NCBI GenBank assembly: GCA_965178125.1
Contig: OZ237757.1
Coordinates: 62,001-126,000 of the forward strand
From: Bilabrum cf. latius
Lineage: Eukaryota > Bigyra: Bicosoecida > Bigyra > Bicosoecida
Length of the DNA: 64,000 bases
Direction of reading: 5' to 3'
Shown here one piece after another: positions 21,801 through 34,201 of the stretch. A program made the translations under genes and the position numbers. Below the pieces are notes generated by a model, which did no database searches, was not told the origin of the DNA, and was given only the letters and a program-made list of their open reading frames with translations. Numbering within the stretch: the stretch's first letter is position 1; each line of letters begins with the position of its first letter.

Positions 21801-23407
21801 CGGGGGCGGCCTGTCCGGCTCCCGTCCCCTCCTGCTCCATCTCCCTTGGCCTGCTGCTCGGTGCGAGCTGTGCCCCGACTCGAGTCGCCCGCTCGATTGC
21901 CCCGCCGCGAGGAGGAGGAAGACGAGGAGGACACCGGGGCGTGCGCGTGGCTGGACGCACCTGCACCACTCGTGGATGCACTGTGACCAGAGGAAGCTCC
22001 TGACACAACCGAGGCCCCTGCCGCGGAGAGAGCAGAGGGTGACGCTTGCGGGGCAGGACCCGTCCCTCCAGCAGAAGACCCTGCGCCTGCCGATGAGGAA
22101 TCCGTCTGCAGAGGTGGCCTGGACCGCGCCCCGCCCCTGCGGCCCCCGCCACCACCACCTCCTCCTCCGATGGACCGGCGGAGCCCCGCCCCCACGCCCA
22201 CGGGCCGCAGCAGACCCAGACCCGCGCTCAGGTCGCTCCCCGTGGACGATGCCCCCAGGCTGGGCCTGCCCTCCCCCTCGCCAGCCTCACTGCTCCCATC
22301 CCCGCCATCTGCGGCTGCGCGCCTCCCACCCTCATTCCCGCCGTCCTCGTCCTCGTCCTCGTCCTGCACCGCCAGCGCCGCAGCGCTCTCCCACGGGGCC
22401 CTGTCCTTGCCCCCCGAGTCCCCGGCCAGGTGCAGCAGCGCCACCGCCTCGTGGGGCCCCTGAGCCTGCGCGTGCACCCCCTTTCCGCCCTAGCTATGCG
22501 CCTACCCACCCACCCCTCGCTGGGCCCCTGCGCCCGATCCCTCCCTACCGCGGCCCCTCCCTCGCGGGGAGGAAGCTGCAGTCGAGGTCGGCGAGCCCAG
22601 CGGGGAGTGGGCCCTCTGCTCCGTGCCGGGGCCTGACCCTGGGCCCTGGTCGCTGCCCGCTGAGAGCATGCTGGGGCCGGCACCGCCATGCGATGCACCG
22701 GACTCTTGGCCCGCGCCGCCCACGCTGCCCGCAGCACTGAATAGCCTGGACCGACTGCTTGTTCCCTGGCTCCCCTCCCCCTGTCCCTGCCCTCCAGAGG
22801 TCCCCACGCTGTGCCCGCCCTCGGACCCAGACCGGCTGCGCCCCGCGGCCCGTCCGCTCCCGCTCCGGTGTGCCCTGCTCCCGCCCGCAGTGCCACCCTC
22901 GCTGTCCTTGTGCCCTGAACCCGGCAATGAGGGCCCCCTACTTGCGCTCCCGTGAGTATCGCTGGCCTCCTCCGGCGGCTGCATCGCGTGCGCGAGGTGC
23001 CCCGAGAGACCTCCCATGCCCATGCCCATCAGCAGGGGACCGCCTCCTCCCGAGCCCATGCCGCTCCCAGAGGAACCCGCAGCGGTCATGTCAGAGATAC
23101 CAAGCCCGCCGAGCGGATCAGACCCACCCATCCCCACGCCCATACTGCCCATGCCCATGCCCATTCCGCCCCCGACGAAGAGGCCCAGGCTGTCTGACCT
23201 GGACCTGCCGCTGGGGCCTACTCGCTCTGCATCTGCGGCCGCCTGGTCGTCTAAAGTGTCAAGACCTGCTGCAAGGAGCTCAACAGAGCCAGAACGCTCT
23301 CTGCCTGCGCGCCTTCGGCCAGAGGGCATGGCTCCAGGGCCCATCTCGGCATCTTGCGGTTGGCCTGCGAGCACGAAGGGCCAGGAAATGCAGGATGCAG
23401 CAAACAT
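18821..23407 (-). CDS. CCT-motif protein with long low-complexity region, 1,528 aa
   Basis: One frame runs from ATG 23407 to TGA 18821 with six TAG codons (22502, 22490, 21599, 21092, 20333, 19322) and no TAA or TGA. The C-terminal 60 residues form a CCT motif (CONSTANS/CO-like/TOC1 type): RAKRVEIFLQRRSRRVW, then KIKYGVRKSFADRRLRVRGRF. In plants this motif acts in nuclear localisation and in DNA or NF-Y binding. The remaining 1,450 residues are Ser, Gly, Arg and Asp-rich disorder with (GM)n, (GQ)n and (GK)n runs. A module like R-S-x-S-x-x-L-L-x-x-G-L-x-x-L recurs at least three times (GSVELLAAGLDTL, GSMADLLEAGLGL, AIVGLDAL). Likely a nuclear regulator; the role is inferred. Confidence 0.78.
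19826..19867. repeat. CCCTGA hexamer repeat in CCT gene
   Basis: About seven tandem CCCTGA units look telomere-like but lie inside the CCT-motif coding frame, where they encode (Gly-Gln)n on the minus strand. Confidence 0.75.
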
Positions 23408-23931
23408 TCGACGCCTTCAGCAGCAAGATATATCTAGTTCGCAATAAATGCAAGCAGGTCCAGTTAGTACGCTCTCAATCAGATAGATTTGCCGGGGCAG
23501 TGGGAAGCCGAATGACCCATTCGAAGCACTGGGCGCTCGTCGCTCATCTCCGGCAGGGATTCTTCCGGCACGAGAGCCGAGCGCTGGTAATGTTAAGGCA
23601 CAAGCTATACGCCCGCGATGGGCTCTCAAGATCGAACACCGCAGCGAAAAAGAAACGTTCCTTCGTCGAGGAGCAGTGGAGTTGCAAGGTGCAGCTGCGT
23701 GTTCAGGGGCTCACCATCCTAATCCATGCCAATCCTATTGCAACCAACCAACTTATATCCTCAATAAGCTGAACTTAAACTCTTTGGTGGATTTACTAGA
23801 GTGCTACGAGCCGTGAATTGATTCTCCCACCAAACGGCCTGGGGGATGTGACGAGTGGGTGCGGACAGCTGTCTTTGTGCGTTGCCAGCCCTATATCTAA
23901 GGCTGCAGATTGACATTTGGTCCATTACCCT
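23408..23931. other. Intergenic, divergent promoter region
   Basis: About 520 bp between the divergent starts of the CCT-motif gene and the dynamin-family GTPase. No supported coding frame or RNA gene is seen. Confidence 0.5.
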
Positions 23932-26155
23932 ATGCAAGAGGCAGAAGATAAGATCCAGCAGGTCGTGTCTGGCCTGTACACGCAGGGACCAGAGGCATAG
24001 GAATTTTTCCAGCAGTGTAGGCGAGATGCGGCTGCGGCGTCCAAGTCGGCAGAGATCCAGGATCGCAAGCGGTACAACGTAATGCACATGCTAGGGCTAT
24101 CGAAGTATGATGACGAAGAAGAAGAGCCGCAGGAAACACGAACCGACTTCAAGTAGCTTGGCTTGGAGGCGATATCCGAGCTTTTGGGCAGAAAGTGTAT
24201 CCGGCCTCGCTCGCGAGTGACCGTCATGGTTCTGGGATCTGTTTCTGCCGGAAAGTCTTCATTCATTAACTGGTATTGCGGGAGATAGCTTCTGGAGAGC
24301 GGGGAGGCCATCAAGACCCTCCGGCTCACCGTGGTGGCGGCCGGCGATCGGGAGGCTCTCCTCACGAGCCAGTCCACCCTGCGCAACTACGCACCCCACA
24401 TCTTGCACGCCATCGTGAGTGGATCCGTTACATGCACTTACGTGTGCGAACTATACTGGCGGGGCTCCTCGCCGGCAAGCAACTCGCACGGCTCCCCATG
24501 CCAACCCTCACCCTCGCCAGGCCCCCTGCCGTGCCATGCCACGTCACCCCAACCCCCACACACCCCTGCCGCGCCCATCCCCGCAGGAGGGCAGCTCCCG
24601 CCCGCGACCAGCGGCCCTCTTCCAGCCAGCTCCCGGTGCCGGGGGCCGCAGCACCATGCTGGAGCAGCTGGTGGGCGACGGCAACCTGCAGGTGCAGACC
24701 TTCCGGATCCTGGGGGGGCAGGAATCGAGGGCAGGTTCCGTTGACCTGGTGGACACTTTGGGTCTGGACAAGGGGCTCGAGTACCCCTTCGAGGTGGACG
24801 AGGCACTGATGAGCGTGGCCTCCGCCTGCGACCTGATCCTGGTCTTCAGGGACTCGGCGGACAGGTCGCCCAACACGAGGACTGCCGAGATCGTGCAGCG
24901 GCTGAACGAGCGGAAGATCTCCACTCTGCGGATGGCGTACGTCCTGTCGAGGGCAGACGGGGCGGCCAGTGACGGAGACCTCAGCGACATCCACGCGCAG
25001 GCCACGACCTCTCTATCCCCCGCGGTGAGGGACAAGCACGGCCTCAGGGTCATCCCCATCTGGCTGCCGGCAGCCGACAGAGCCCTCCTCGAGCGGGACG
25101 GGGCGCTCCCCGACCACATGGTCAGGTGGACAGAGGCGCAGCAGCAGGCGCCCTCCACCGCGGCGCAGGCCAGGGGCGGCGGTGGCGTGCAGGCGCGCAG
25201 GGGGGGGGCGCAGGCTTCCCCCCGGGGCGGAGGGTCCTCCCGGCAGCAGGCCCAGCAGGACCGGGAGGAGGACGAAGACCTCGCCCGCATCCGCAGCGAG
25301 TACGCGCAGACGGACCTGCCTGCGCCCCCTGCCTCGCTGCTCAAGGACCTGGACGTGCAGCCATCCCGCGTGTCCCCCTCCAACAACAGGCTTGGTGAGC
25401 TGCTGCAGCTGATCCGCGGGGCCGTGTCCCGCAAGGTGCAGGAGAACATGGAGGTGCTCATCAGGGATGCATCGCAGTGCGGCGAGCTGGCAGAGGCGCG
25501 GCTGAAGTCGCACGATAAGGCCAAGCAGAGGAGAGCGGAGCTGCAGGGGCAGGCGGGCACGTTCGGGCTGGTGATCGCGCTGCTGCTGCTTGCTGTTGTT
25601 GTGGAGCTTGTGGGGCGGCAGCAGGCTTCCCTGCTGGCTTGGATCGGGGGCGAGGGCGAGGGCGAGGACGGCGAGGGGGACTTGCTGGCGGGGATGGCGC
25701 GCGCCGCGGTGCAGGGAACAGGGGCTCTGACCGGTGCCGTGGGCAGTGCCATGGGTGTGATCGGGCTGACCTCGTTGCAGGGCACTGCGGGGCGGGTGCT
25801 GCTGCTGCTGGTGCTGGCGCTCGTGCTGGCGGGACTCATTTACCTCTGGAATTGGCGGGCTGGGCGCTGCGAGGTAATGTCAGATGAGGTGTGGATGGCG
25901 ACGCATGACGCCTGGAGGCAGTGCCAGCGCCTGGTGGTCAGGGGTAACGAGCTGACCAAGCAGTACACGAGGAACGTAGCGGGGCACGCGCAGTCGGATA
26001 GGATCGGGAAGGACGTGCCGTGGGCGGACGAGGAAGAGGAAGAGGAAGAGGAGAACGGCACCAGAAGGTAGGAAGAGGGGGGTGCAGCGGAGGGGCTGAG
26101 GCAGAGGGCTTTGGCAGGGGGCAAGGGACAGCAGGATGGCGGGGAGGACCAGTAA
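23932..26155 (+). CDS. Dynamin-family/EHD-like membrane GTPase, 683 aa, two exons
   Basis: Exons 23932-24414 and 24587-26155 join in phase 0 across a GTGAGT...CCGCAG intron and end at TAA. Four TAG codons are in frame (23998, 24154, 24286, 26069). The P-loop is GSVSAGKSSFINWY (about 101-114), the form seen in EHD/dynamin-like proteins. It is followed by VDLVDTLGL..GLEYPFEVDEA (switch II/DxxG region), ACDLILVF and YVLSRAD (a divergent NKxD). The UAG at 24286 sits just after the P-loop helix. Two hydrophobic segments near residues 485-510 and 560-580 suggest a hairpin membrane anchor, followed by an acidic tail. Probably remodels or tethers an intracellular membrane; which organelle is not evident. 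Confidence 0.83.
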
Positions 26156-26293
26156 TCCGTGGGCCTAGAACCTGATCCTCTGCTGGTAGGGAACCTGTGT
26201 GTTGGATAGGCCGGAACGACTGCCTTGGCTTGCTTGGATTCTGGTATTTGTCTGCATTAAAATAATCAGGAGTCCGCATCATGCAGTCGAATC

Positions 26294-27796
26294 TTAGGCG
26301 GTTCCATCGGCGACCGGACCTGCATCCGCGCACTGCGTCCCGGCCTCCTTGCAGGGCCAGGGACACATGACATGAGGCTGGGCCTCGGGGGCGCTCTGGT
26401 TCTGCACCCACGCCGAGATGGCCTGCTGCTCGGACACGCCCCGAATCATCCTCGAGTTCCAGTCGTCGCCCGCGGTCTCGCAGTGTGCGAGGCACGACGT
26501 GATGAAGCTGCTCCTGGCCGGGCCCTTCGGGTCCGGGTTTGTCACCTGCTTGAGCACTTGCAGGTAGGCTGCCCTGTACTGCTCCAGGATGCGCAGCTGG
26601 GTAGCGTTGCAGTTGGAGAGGTTCTCGTCGCAGCTGTTGTTCCACTGCGGCAGCGGCTGCCCCTGCCCCGGGGGCATCCTCCTCTGCAAGATGCCTTTCT
26701 GGGCCCATGAGTCGTACGCGCTGTTGAGAGCGAAGAAAGGAGTCTTGGTGTGGGGCAGGGAGTACTGTGCCATGAAGCACTCGAACTCTGGCTCTCCAGC
26801 GGCCCTCTTCGCCTCGAGGCAGGCCTGATTGACGCCCGCGCTCGCGTTCTGCTCGTTGTAGACGACCTCGTACAGCGCGCGGATGGCAGGCTCCCCGTTC
26901 AGGTTCGGCAGGTCTGGGAAGAAGCCGGCGTCGCTGATGGCCACGGTCTGCATCGATGAATTCGAACGGAAATTTCGGGAGCAACTGGGTTCGTTCGCAG
27001 GATTGAGAGAAGCATAGAGTGCACTCGATGCGACAGGGCGTTGCAGGGGGTCTCACGTGGGCTTGGTTGCCAGTCACCTCCGCCATGTATGCCGCAAATC
27101 GATCGGCGTGCTGAAACGTGGCGAGCCCTCCGGCCGAGCAGCCCGCCAGCACCGCCGTGCGTGCCTCGGACACCGTGACGCGGAAGGTGGGGTCCTCCCG
27201 GAGAGTGGCCAGGACTGCCTCCAGTACCTCGTGCCCGCGGAAATGCAGTTGCGTCCCGTTGTACGTGGTAACTGTGTTGTTGCTTCCGGAAACTGCGGCG
27301 GGTTGCATGGGCATGCATGAGCCGGATAGCGTGCTACGGCGAAGGTTTGCAAACGGTACTACTGATGAGAGGTACCGGGTACGACGCAACTCTCACAGCT
27401 TGCCCCGTCGCAATACTTCAAATATACCTTGTCGAAAGTACTAAGGTACGGATTAAGGGAAGGATCATTAGACATCAACCCGTCGTCGCCTTCTCCCGGA
27501 GTCCATTCCGGAGGATAGCTCGAAGAGGAGCCCAGACTCGTCTTCGAGCGACTGTAGCAGTTTCTGGTTCCTACGCACCATCCACCCCCCTCTAGGAACA
27601 TAATGAGTCCCTTTCCATTATTTCGCTACGTTTGTGATCCAGGAGACCAGTAAAACGCTCCTGGAGTGCCATCGATACACTTGGCTAGCGGATACTTTTG
27701 AGAGTCTAGCTTGTATAGGGTGAACTTGGCTTCCCCCAGCGATGCGTGTGTCAATCCAGCAGAAAGTGTAAGTGCGGCAAGCAGCGACGCCGGCAT
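26294..27796 (-). CDS. Pectinacetylesterase/Notum-family hydrolase, 429 aa, three exons
   Basis: Exons 27796-27397, 27292-27057 and 26947-26294 end in TAA. A signal peptide (MPASLLAALTLSAGLTHA) leads into YPLAKCIDGTPGAFYW. An in-frame TAG (27626) then lies between SPGSQT and RNNGKG, directly before the family hallmark LIMFLEGGGWC. No intron can remove it without breaking the frame or the hallmark. Splicing restores YCDGASFSGS, FRGHEVL and the nucleophile motif GCSAGGLATFQHAD, then SDAGFF in exon 3. Many Cys and N-glycosylation sites fit a secreted esterase removing acyl groups from pectin-like polymers. Notum-type lipid deacylation is an alternative. Confidence 0.92.
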
Positions 27797-28108
27797 CGAT
27801 ATCGTAGGCTTCAGAAAATTTTGGTGCGACCACAATGTTCGCAGCCGGCGATCGATCGCGATCCATTCGGTCGGATTCCGGTTTGTCGTGATGCATCGTC
27901 GAACAGCACCGACTTAGCCAAGGTATACTACAAATTTAATAAGTTTAGCTTGTTCGTATCACGTGTCTGTGTTTGGAAGGTGCTGCTCGTTCAGGCGATC
28001 TAACTGTCTCTGTACGCTGCAGACATGCCCCCACCTATTTGGTGAGCGAGTTTTGCGTAGCTAGTGTTTGCGGCCTTCTTGAAGAATAGATTAGCATCCT
28101 CACCACAG
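27797..28108. other. Intergenic/5' region of the Tmc-like gene
   Basis: This separates the divergent pectinacetylesterase and Tmc-like genes. It may contain the unrecognised first exon of the Tmc-like gene. An ATG followed by a GTGAGC donor occurs at 28024-28040, but it joins the next exon in the wrong phase. Confidence 0.4.
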
Positions 28109-31100
28109 GGTCCGGGGACTCTACGTTCCAGCAGGCGCTCGGGAATGGCCGCATGGCAGCCGTCGAAAGGGGTGAGAGCATCTAGCGTATAAATTTCTTG
28201 CCGTGTTGCAGCACATGCACAATCTGCCGCTGAAGGACACGCCAACCACGTACACACATGCGGGCCACTGCCACTGCCACGTCCTCTGTCTCGTCATCGT
28301 GCCATTTCCGCTGCTAGCTCCCGATCGCAGGCCTCTTCCTCGTCATCTACAGCATGATGTCCCAGAACTCCGTCAAGAACTACCTGCTAGCCCTTGCATT
28401 CATCGTGGTGAGCAAGATGCCAGCTGCACACTGGCAATCGTTCAGCCTCTCGTGAGCCAGTGTTCTGTCCCAGGGCACGCGGGTCGTCACACCGCGCGTG
28501 ATACCAAGGGAAAATGCCAAGCTCTGTAACGGTGTAATGGCTAGCATATCTGCTTCTATCAAGCTATGCTACGGTGTCCTCCGTTGGGATGCCGCAATTT
28601 GTTCTCTCGCACTGGTGCCGATGCCAACAGCTCGCTCCACCCTACCTTACCTTGTGTCCTGCAGGAGCCGCTGCAGCTGCTGGCCACGAGCTTCGCTTCA
28701 CCATCATTCCAGTGGCCTCCTGGGACTGTGATGCACGTGCTGCAGCAGGCCAGTACGCTAGTCTCCACCGTGTTCCATAGCACGACCTACCGTGGGAGGA
28801 CCGTCGAGTTCTGGGTGGCGACCAGCATGATACTGCTCGTGCTGGCCACGCTGGCCTACGTCGCTTTGCGGCTCTCGTTCACCAACAGCTCCCCCAGCAG
28901 GACTCTGCAGTTCCTGCGCTTCTTCGTGCTAGGTTTGATCACAATTCTGTACATGCCGATCGTGGAGCTGCTCACCTTCTTTGGGATACCGAACGTGCTG
29001 GATGATGGCACCATGGTGCTGGCTGCCTTCCCCGGGCAAGGGGAGATTGATTACGGCATCTTCGTGGGCGCTTGGTTACTCATCGTGGTCTTCGGGCTAG
29101 TGTCGTTTACCACCGCAACCATTGCGGTGGACGTCGAAGGGGCCTTCGGCATGACCCACGGGAGGTCAGAGCTGGTTGCCCTGGTCTGCAAGCTGGCACT
29201 CCTGCTCATCCAGCAGCTGAGGCCGGTGTCTGGCAATCTCATCCTAATCGCGAAACCGTTCATCGCTGCCCTATTGCTGTACCAGCTCTTGTACTTCTTC
29301 CCCTACAACTCGCTGGCATCCAACTAGTTCAGGGCGGCTGCATTCACCGTGTTTTCTGGACCACTGTGATCGAGGTCATGCGGGTCGGCAGCGTGTCGCT
29401 CCCCGTGGCGGGGGACCTCTTCCTGCTGGGTCTAGGGCCCGCCGCATATGTGGGTGCATTTCTGGCCCGGCGCAGGCAGCAGCTAGTGGTGGCTCGTGTG
29501 CCTCCGTCCAGCCGCATGCTGCAGGTGATCACCACGGGTGACCAGCGGGCGGAGGATGACCTCGTCCGTCGGCTGGGCCTCGACGGGTCCGAGACCGACC
29601 TGGACATCTTGGTGAGGCATGTGATGAGCAGGAGCGACTCGAGCGCTGCTGGGCTGCAGAAAGGGGACGAGAGCGAGGCCGCTGGGTTCTCCATGCTGGG
29701 GCTGCTGGGACTTTCGGTGGACGGTTCTGACCCTGAGTATGCGGCCCGTGGCGAGGCGGAGGATGACGTCGAGGGGCTGCAGGGGGGCAGCGGCTGTCAA
29801 GACGCAGCCAAGTCCATGGCCCAGAGGTCAAGGCGGCGCTGGGTCTCATTCGAGAAAAGAGTGATGGTCATGCAGTGGCTGTATACCAAGGCCAGCGAGA
29901 AACTAGAGGGCTCTGGCCGGTTCTGGCTGTCCGTCCTCAACACGCACCATTTCTTTGGGCAGGCGCTGCCCATCCGCATGTCGGCTGCAGCGGCCATCAA
30001 GGTGTCTTCCATCGACTTGAGGTACGGCCTGTTCCGGTACCTGTTCGAGAGGAGGAGGCAGCAGCTGGCAGAGGGCATGGGCACTGTGAGGTACCTCGAC
30101 CTGTCCAAGTCGCTCCGCACGGCCCAGCGGTTCCACAAGCAGACCATCCGCGAGATGCGCAAGTTTCTCCAGATGATGGCGGCGGGCGGCACGCCCAGTC
30201 CGTCTCGGGTGCATGAGGCCGTCGGTGCCATCGGGGCAGCCGAGGAGCAGGCCAGCAGGACCTTCGAGGGCTTGCTGGAGAAGCACAGCTACAGCACCCA
30301 GGTGCTCAGGGCATACAGTCTGTTTTTGCTGCAGGTGCACGGGATGGAGGAGGAGTCCGAGGCGTACCTGGAGCTAGCCGATGCGGTGGAGGAGGAGGCG
30401 GCTGCGAGCAGGGCGGCTGCGATGTCCTCCCAGCTGAGGTCGGGAAAGGGCAAGCAGGCCTCCGAGTCGCACGAGTTTGGGGCGGCTAAGGACAAAGGCA
30501 TCAATGAGTAGCAGGGCGATACAGGGGGAAATGGGCATGGTCACAGCGGCGATGATGCTGCCGCCTCGCAGGCTGTTGGTGGAGGATCCATCGACTCTGA
30601 AGCGCCCGTATCTTTGAGCTCCACCTCTACACATGAAGGCGACCAGGAACACGAGCAGGGGCTGCAGACATGCAATCCGGCAGCACCAGACCAAGCACGG
30701 CGAGGCAGCGTGGCTCACAGGTAGGAACCGGGACCGGATGCAGCAGCACCCGCCAGTGGGCGTGGTAGGCCTCCGAGGATACAAGTGCAGAGTGGACAGC
30801 CCAGGTCAGCTCGGTCCCACGTCAAGCGTTAGGCGAGCGAGCGGGAGCAGCTGGCGATGGGTTTAGGCTAGTACACGCCATAGCCCGACGCAGGTGACAG
30901 CGGTCAGGGTGTCGTCACTCCACAGCGGGAGAACGAAAGCGAGGCAGGGGCAGACCGAACAACCAAGTCTCCTGTGAATTCAGCTGGGCAGGATTAGGAC
31001 CTCTACGCAGCAGCCGACTCATCTAGCGGAGTTGCAGCGACCGGCTAGGGACAGCGACAGCCAGTTATTCCTTCGCATGAATCCCATGAGGAGCAGGGCA

Positions 31101-34100
31101 GACGCGGGAAATAGAGCGAGTCGCAGAAACCATCCACTGATGGCAGCACCTCGCAATAGACTCACCATGATAATGCAGCAAGCGGGCATATTTGCGATGA
31201 TTCAGAAAATGGAGAACCAACTCGAGAATGCAGCGATGATAGAGCCAGCATTGGCTTGCAGGGAAGAGGCGGGGTGGATATGTCCAGCGCCACTGCCGAT
31301 CCAGAGGGAAGGATCGACAGGAGGATTTCATTCGCAGACCAGCAAGCAGCGAAAGCTAGCAAGCCTGCAGCTAAGCACGGGGAAGAGACCCCCGCCCAGT
31401 CCAGGCGGACCAAATGGAAGAAGCAGCTCAGTCGCGACCGGTCGGCCAGATAGGTGTGGCAGGCCAAGGCCGGGCTGGGCTCGAGCAAGAGGACCTACCA
31501 CGAGGTGACGGATGGGGCCAACTAGATGGGCATGCGAGACGTGCAGAGGAGACGCAGTGCCAAGGGCAGCGACAGCGAGGCGGACAGGCCCAGGGAGTTT
31601 CAGGGCATCCAGCGGCTGCAGTGGGTGTTGCTGGGACTTAGTCTGCTGGTGATCGCGACGCTGAGCATCCCTTTCACGGTCAGCGTGGTCGAGCTCGACA
31701 GCTTGCAGGGCAATCTCGAGAAGGCTGCTACCAGTGACCGACGAGAGACGGTTTTCTGGCTGTTGAGCTCGTACATGGCGCACATGGAGAGACTGGAGGA
31801 CTGCGGGAACAGCCCAGGGATTGAGGGCATTCCGCCCGAGATGCTGCTGGACCTGTCCGAGGCAGCGGGCGAGTTCAGCTACCTGCAGCACCGTCTGGTA
31901 TTCTGTGACGAGCCGAACGCCGACCTGCCTTCCTACCAGCGGTACGCGCAGAACCTTCCCACGGGCTGTTCCTCGGGCGAGCTGGCCATATCGCTGACCA
32001 GGGACACTCGAGTGACGATTGCCGAGCTCTCCGCGGAGGTGAACGAGTCCACTGGATCCATCAGTCTCTCTGAGTTCAAGCGGGACCTGCTGATCGATGA
32101 CTACACGCAGAAGGTCATCTACGACCTAAGGAGGCTGGCGGTCAACGTATCGGAGGCATATCCAGGCACGGGGTGGGGCACAATGGTCTCCCTTGAGTCT
32201 CACTGGCTCACGGCACTTTCGCTAGCGCTCCCACCGGGCCAGATCCCGGGGGCGCTGCAACAGTACAACAAGTCGTGTATCGCGCCCGCGCTAGCCTCCA
32301 CCGCGCATGGGGATGCCTACAACGGCTGGGCGCAGGTGATGTACAACGCGCACAGCATCGGAGACGCACTGGGCCGCTCAACGGACATATACGAGGAGGC
32401 TGTCCTGCGGAGCGACCGGACGTTCCTGATCGCGCTCATCACCACGAGCGTGCTTCTTACTGCAGTGTTCGCCGGCGTCCCCTGCTGCCTCGCGTGGGCC
32501 CTCAGGAGTGCTCATCTGGAGCAGGCCATGGGGTACTACCTCCTCGATGCTGTGCCCCCGGCGGCCTTTCGCGCGGTGCTGGACAAGCTGGACGGCTCTC
32601 AGGGGGATCAAGTGACGGAGGCCAAGGACCTGAGCCGGCAGGACTCCTTTGGCGACATCAAGGACCTGGCAGAGGGAAACATCGAGGGTGGGAGCGGTGC
32701 AACCAGCCCCGGCAGTGAGCGCGAGAGCACGTCGATTGACGGATCCGTGCTACGAGCCCAGATCCGGGAAGCGGACTCGTCACACCTGCAGAAGATGCTG
32801 GGGAAGAACGGGGCGCGTCCCGGCAGCGTGCTGCACGCCGCCATGGAGCGGCTCCAAGTATCGGACAGGAGGGCGGCCCGCCGGGCGGCTGGATTTGGGA
32901 CTGCGCGAGTCTCGGATGCCAGCGCCTGGTCGGCGGGACTCGAGGGCGGGCTGCTATAGCCTACTAGGGAACAACACGGGCTGCTCCAACCTACTAGGGA
33001 ACAACACGGGCCCGGGAGTGCCACGGTCCTGGAGCAGACCAGCACCAGCGGGGCCAGTGCACCCAGGGAGGCAGCGGCAGGGCGCGATGGGTAGATCCAC
33101 GGCGAGTCCAAGCTGATACCAACTACAGATGAGAGATCAAAGGGCAGAGCTGGGGTGATTTTGCCCAGTGCATCTGCGGCAACGGGAAATTCCAAAGAGG
33201 GCTCCGGGGTGATGTCGGTGCATTCCGGCAAGGTGCCGTCGCTGGCACGACCCCGCGACTAGAGAGAGGCACGGACGGAGAGAGCGACGACTGGTGCAGG
33301 GGCCACAGATGGGGACCCTCTGCTGCAATTGCTGGGCGAGGTGTAGGCAGTGCACGAGGGCGGGTGGCAGTTCCGGCAGGATCTGTGGCGCGTGGTCGGC
33401 GCCGGATTGGCCGTGTGGGTCGCCACAACGGTGATCGCCGTGCTGCTGCCAGTCATGTACGACTCTGCCTCGGAGATCATCCAGCAGTTCGACGTTATGG
33501 GCAGGTGGCTGGTCACCGTGGCTCGCTCCTAGTTCGAGTACATGGTATTCACCGCGCGATCCAACGACGTGGTGTCGTATGCGAACTTCCCCACCGAGCT
33601 GGGCGTGGCCGGCCTGGGCCTGCCGCCGTGGTACCGCTTCAACGAGAGCTGGAGCCAGGACGTGGTCGGGTCTCTGGCAGATAAGGCCGAGGAGCTGCAC
33701 CGATGCGTCGTGTTCGGCTGCGCGGAAGAGGGCGTGCTCGGGGTGTCGACCTCGCCCAAGCTGGAAGACTACTTCTTCGGGCCAGCTGGGATCGACGAGG
33801 GGTTCAAGGTGTACGTGCAGGACCTCCGGCTGAGGTCGGTGGAGGCGCCCATGTATACGTCCACCGCGTACATGGCCATGCGCAACCTGCCTCGGCTGTA
33901 TGCTAGCCTCTTCAACGACTGGGCGGGACAGTACGTGCTCACGCTGGCGGTGGGTATGGGCTGCGTGCTGGCAATCGTGGGGGCGTCCTTCCTCCACTAC
34001 TACTTTGTGTTCGTGCGCGCGTTCACCGCGCAGACTAGGAGGTATCGATTCATGCTGGGCTTGCTGCCCGATCGACTCGTGACGCAGCTGCCGCTGTTCA

Positions 34101-34201
34101 CGAGCTACATGGTGACGACGCAGTGGGTGGAGCCCTCGAGGGGCCTCGAGGCAGACGCAAGCATGATCTTGGGAGACGATGACGACCCGGGAAAGGCTTG
34201 A
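28109..34201 (+). CDS. TmcB-like (tiny macrocysts) multi-pass membrane protein, about 1,890 aa, start unresolved
   Basis: Exons 28109-28171, 28331-28407 and 28665-34201 give an N-terminal membrane domain ([25 protein letters not shown], then about six hydrophobic helices). A TmcB-type helical repeat unit follows ([25 protein letters not shown]). After it come a long polar linker and further membrane segments near 31620, 32430, 33390 and 33935. From about 29352 to TGA 34199 one frame holds 16 TAG codons and no TAA or TGA. A 17th TAG (29325) lies just before a -1 frame change near 29350, probably an indel. The family includes Dictyostelium TmcB and many algal relatives; a role in sensing or transport is unproven. 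The first coding exon was not found. Confidence 0.75.

Noticed and set aside
21244-22740. 498-aa plus-strand ORF opposite the CCT gene
   Set aside because: Pro/Arg/His-rich shadow without any motif. The minus frame is continuous to a CCT domain.
27597-27660. A mini-intron removing the TAG in the pectinacetylesterase
   Set aside because: The only GT..AG option is 31 nt. It would delete the conserved FYW and shift the frame, whereas reading through keeps LEGGGWC in frame.
28024-28040. ATG plus GTGAGC donor as first exon of the Tmc-like gene
   Set aside because: It joins exon 28109-28171 in the wrong phase for the family frame, so the start was left unresolved.
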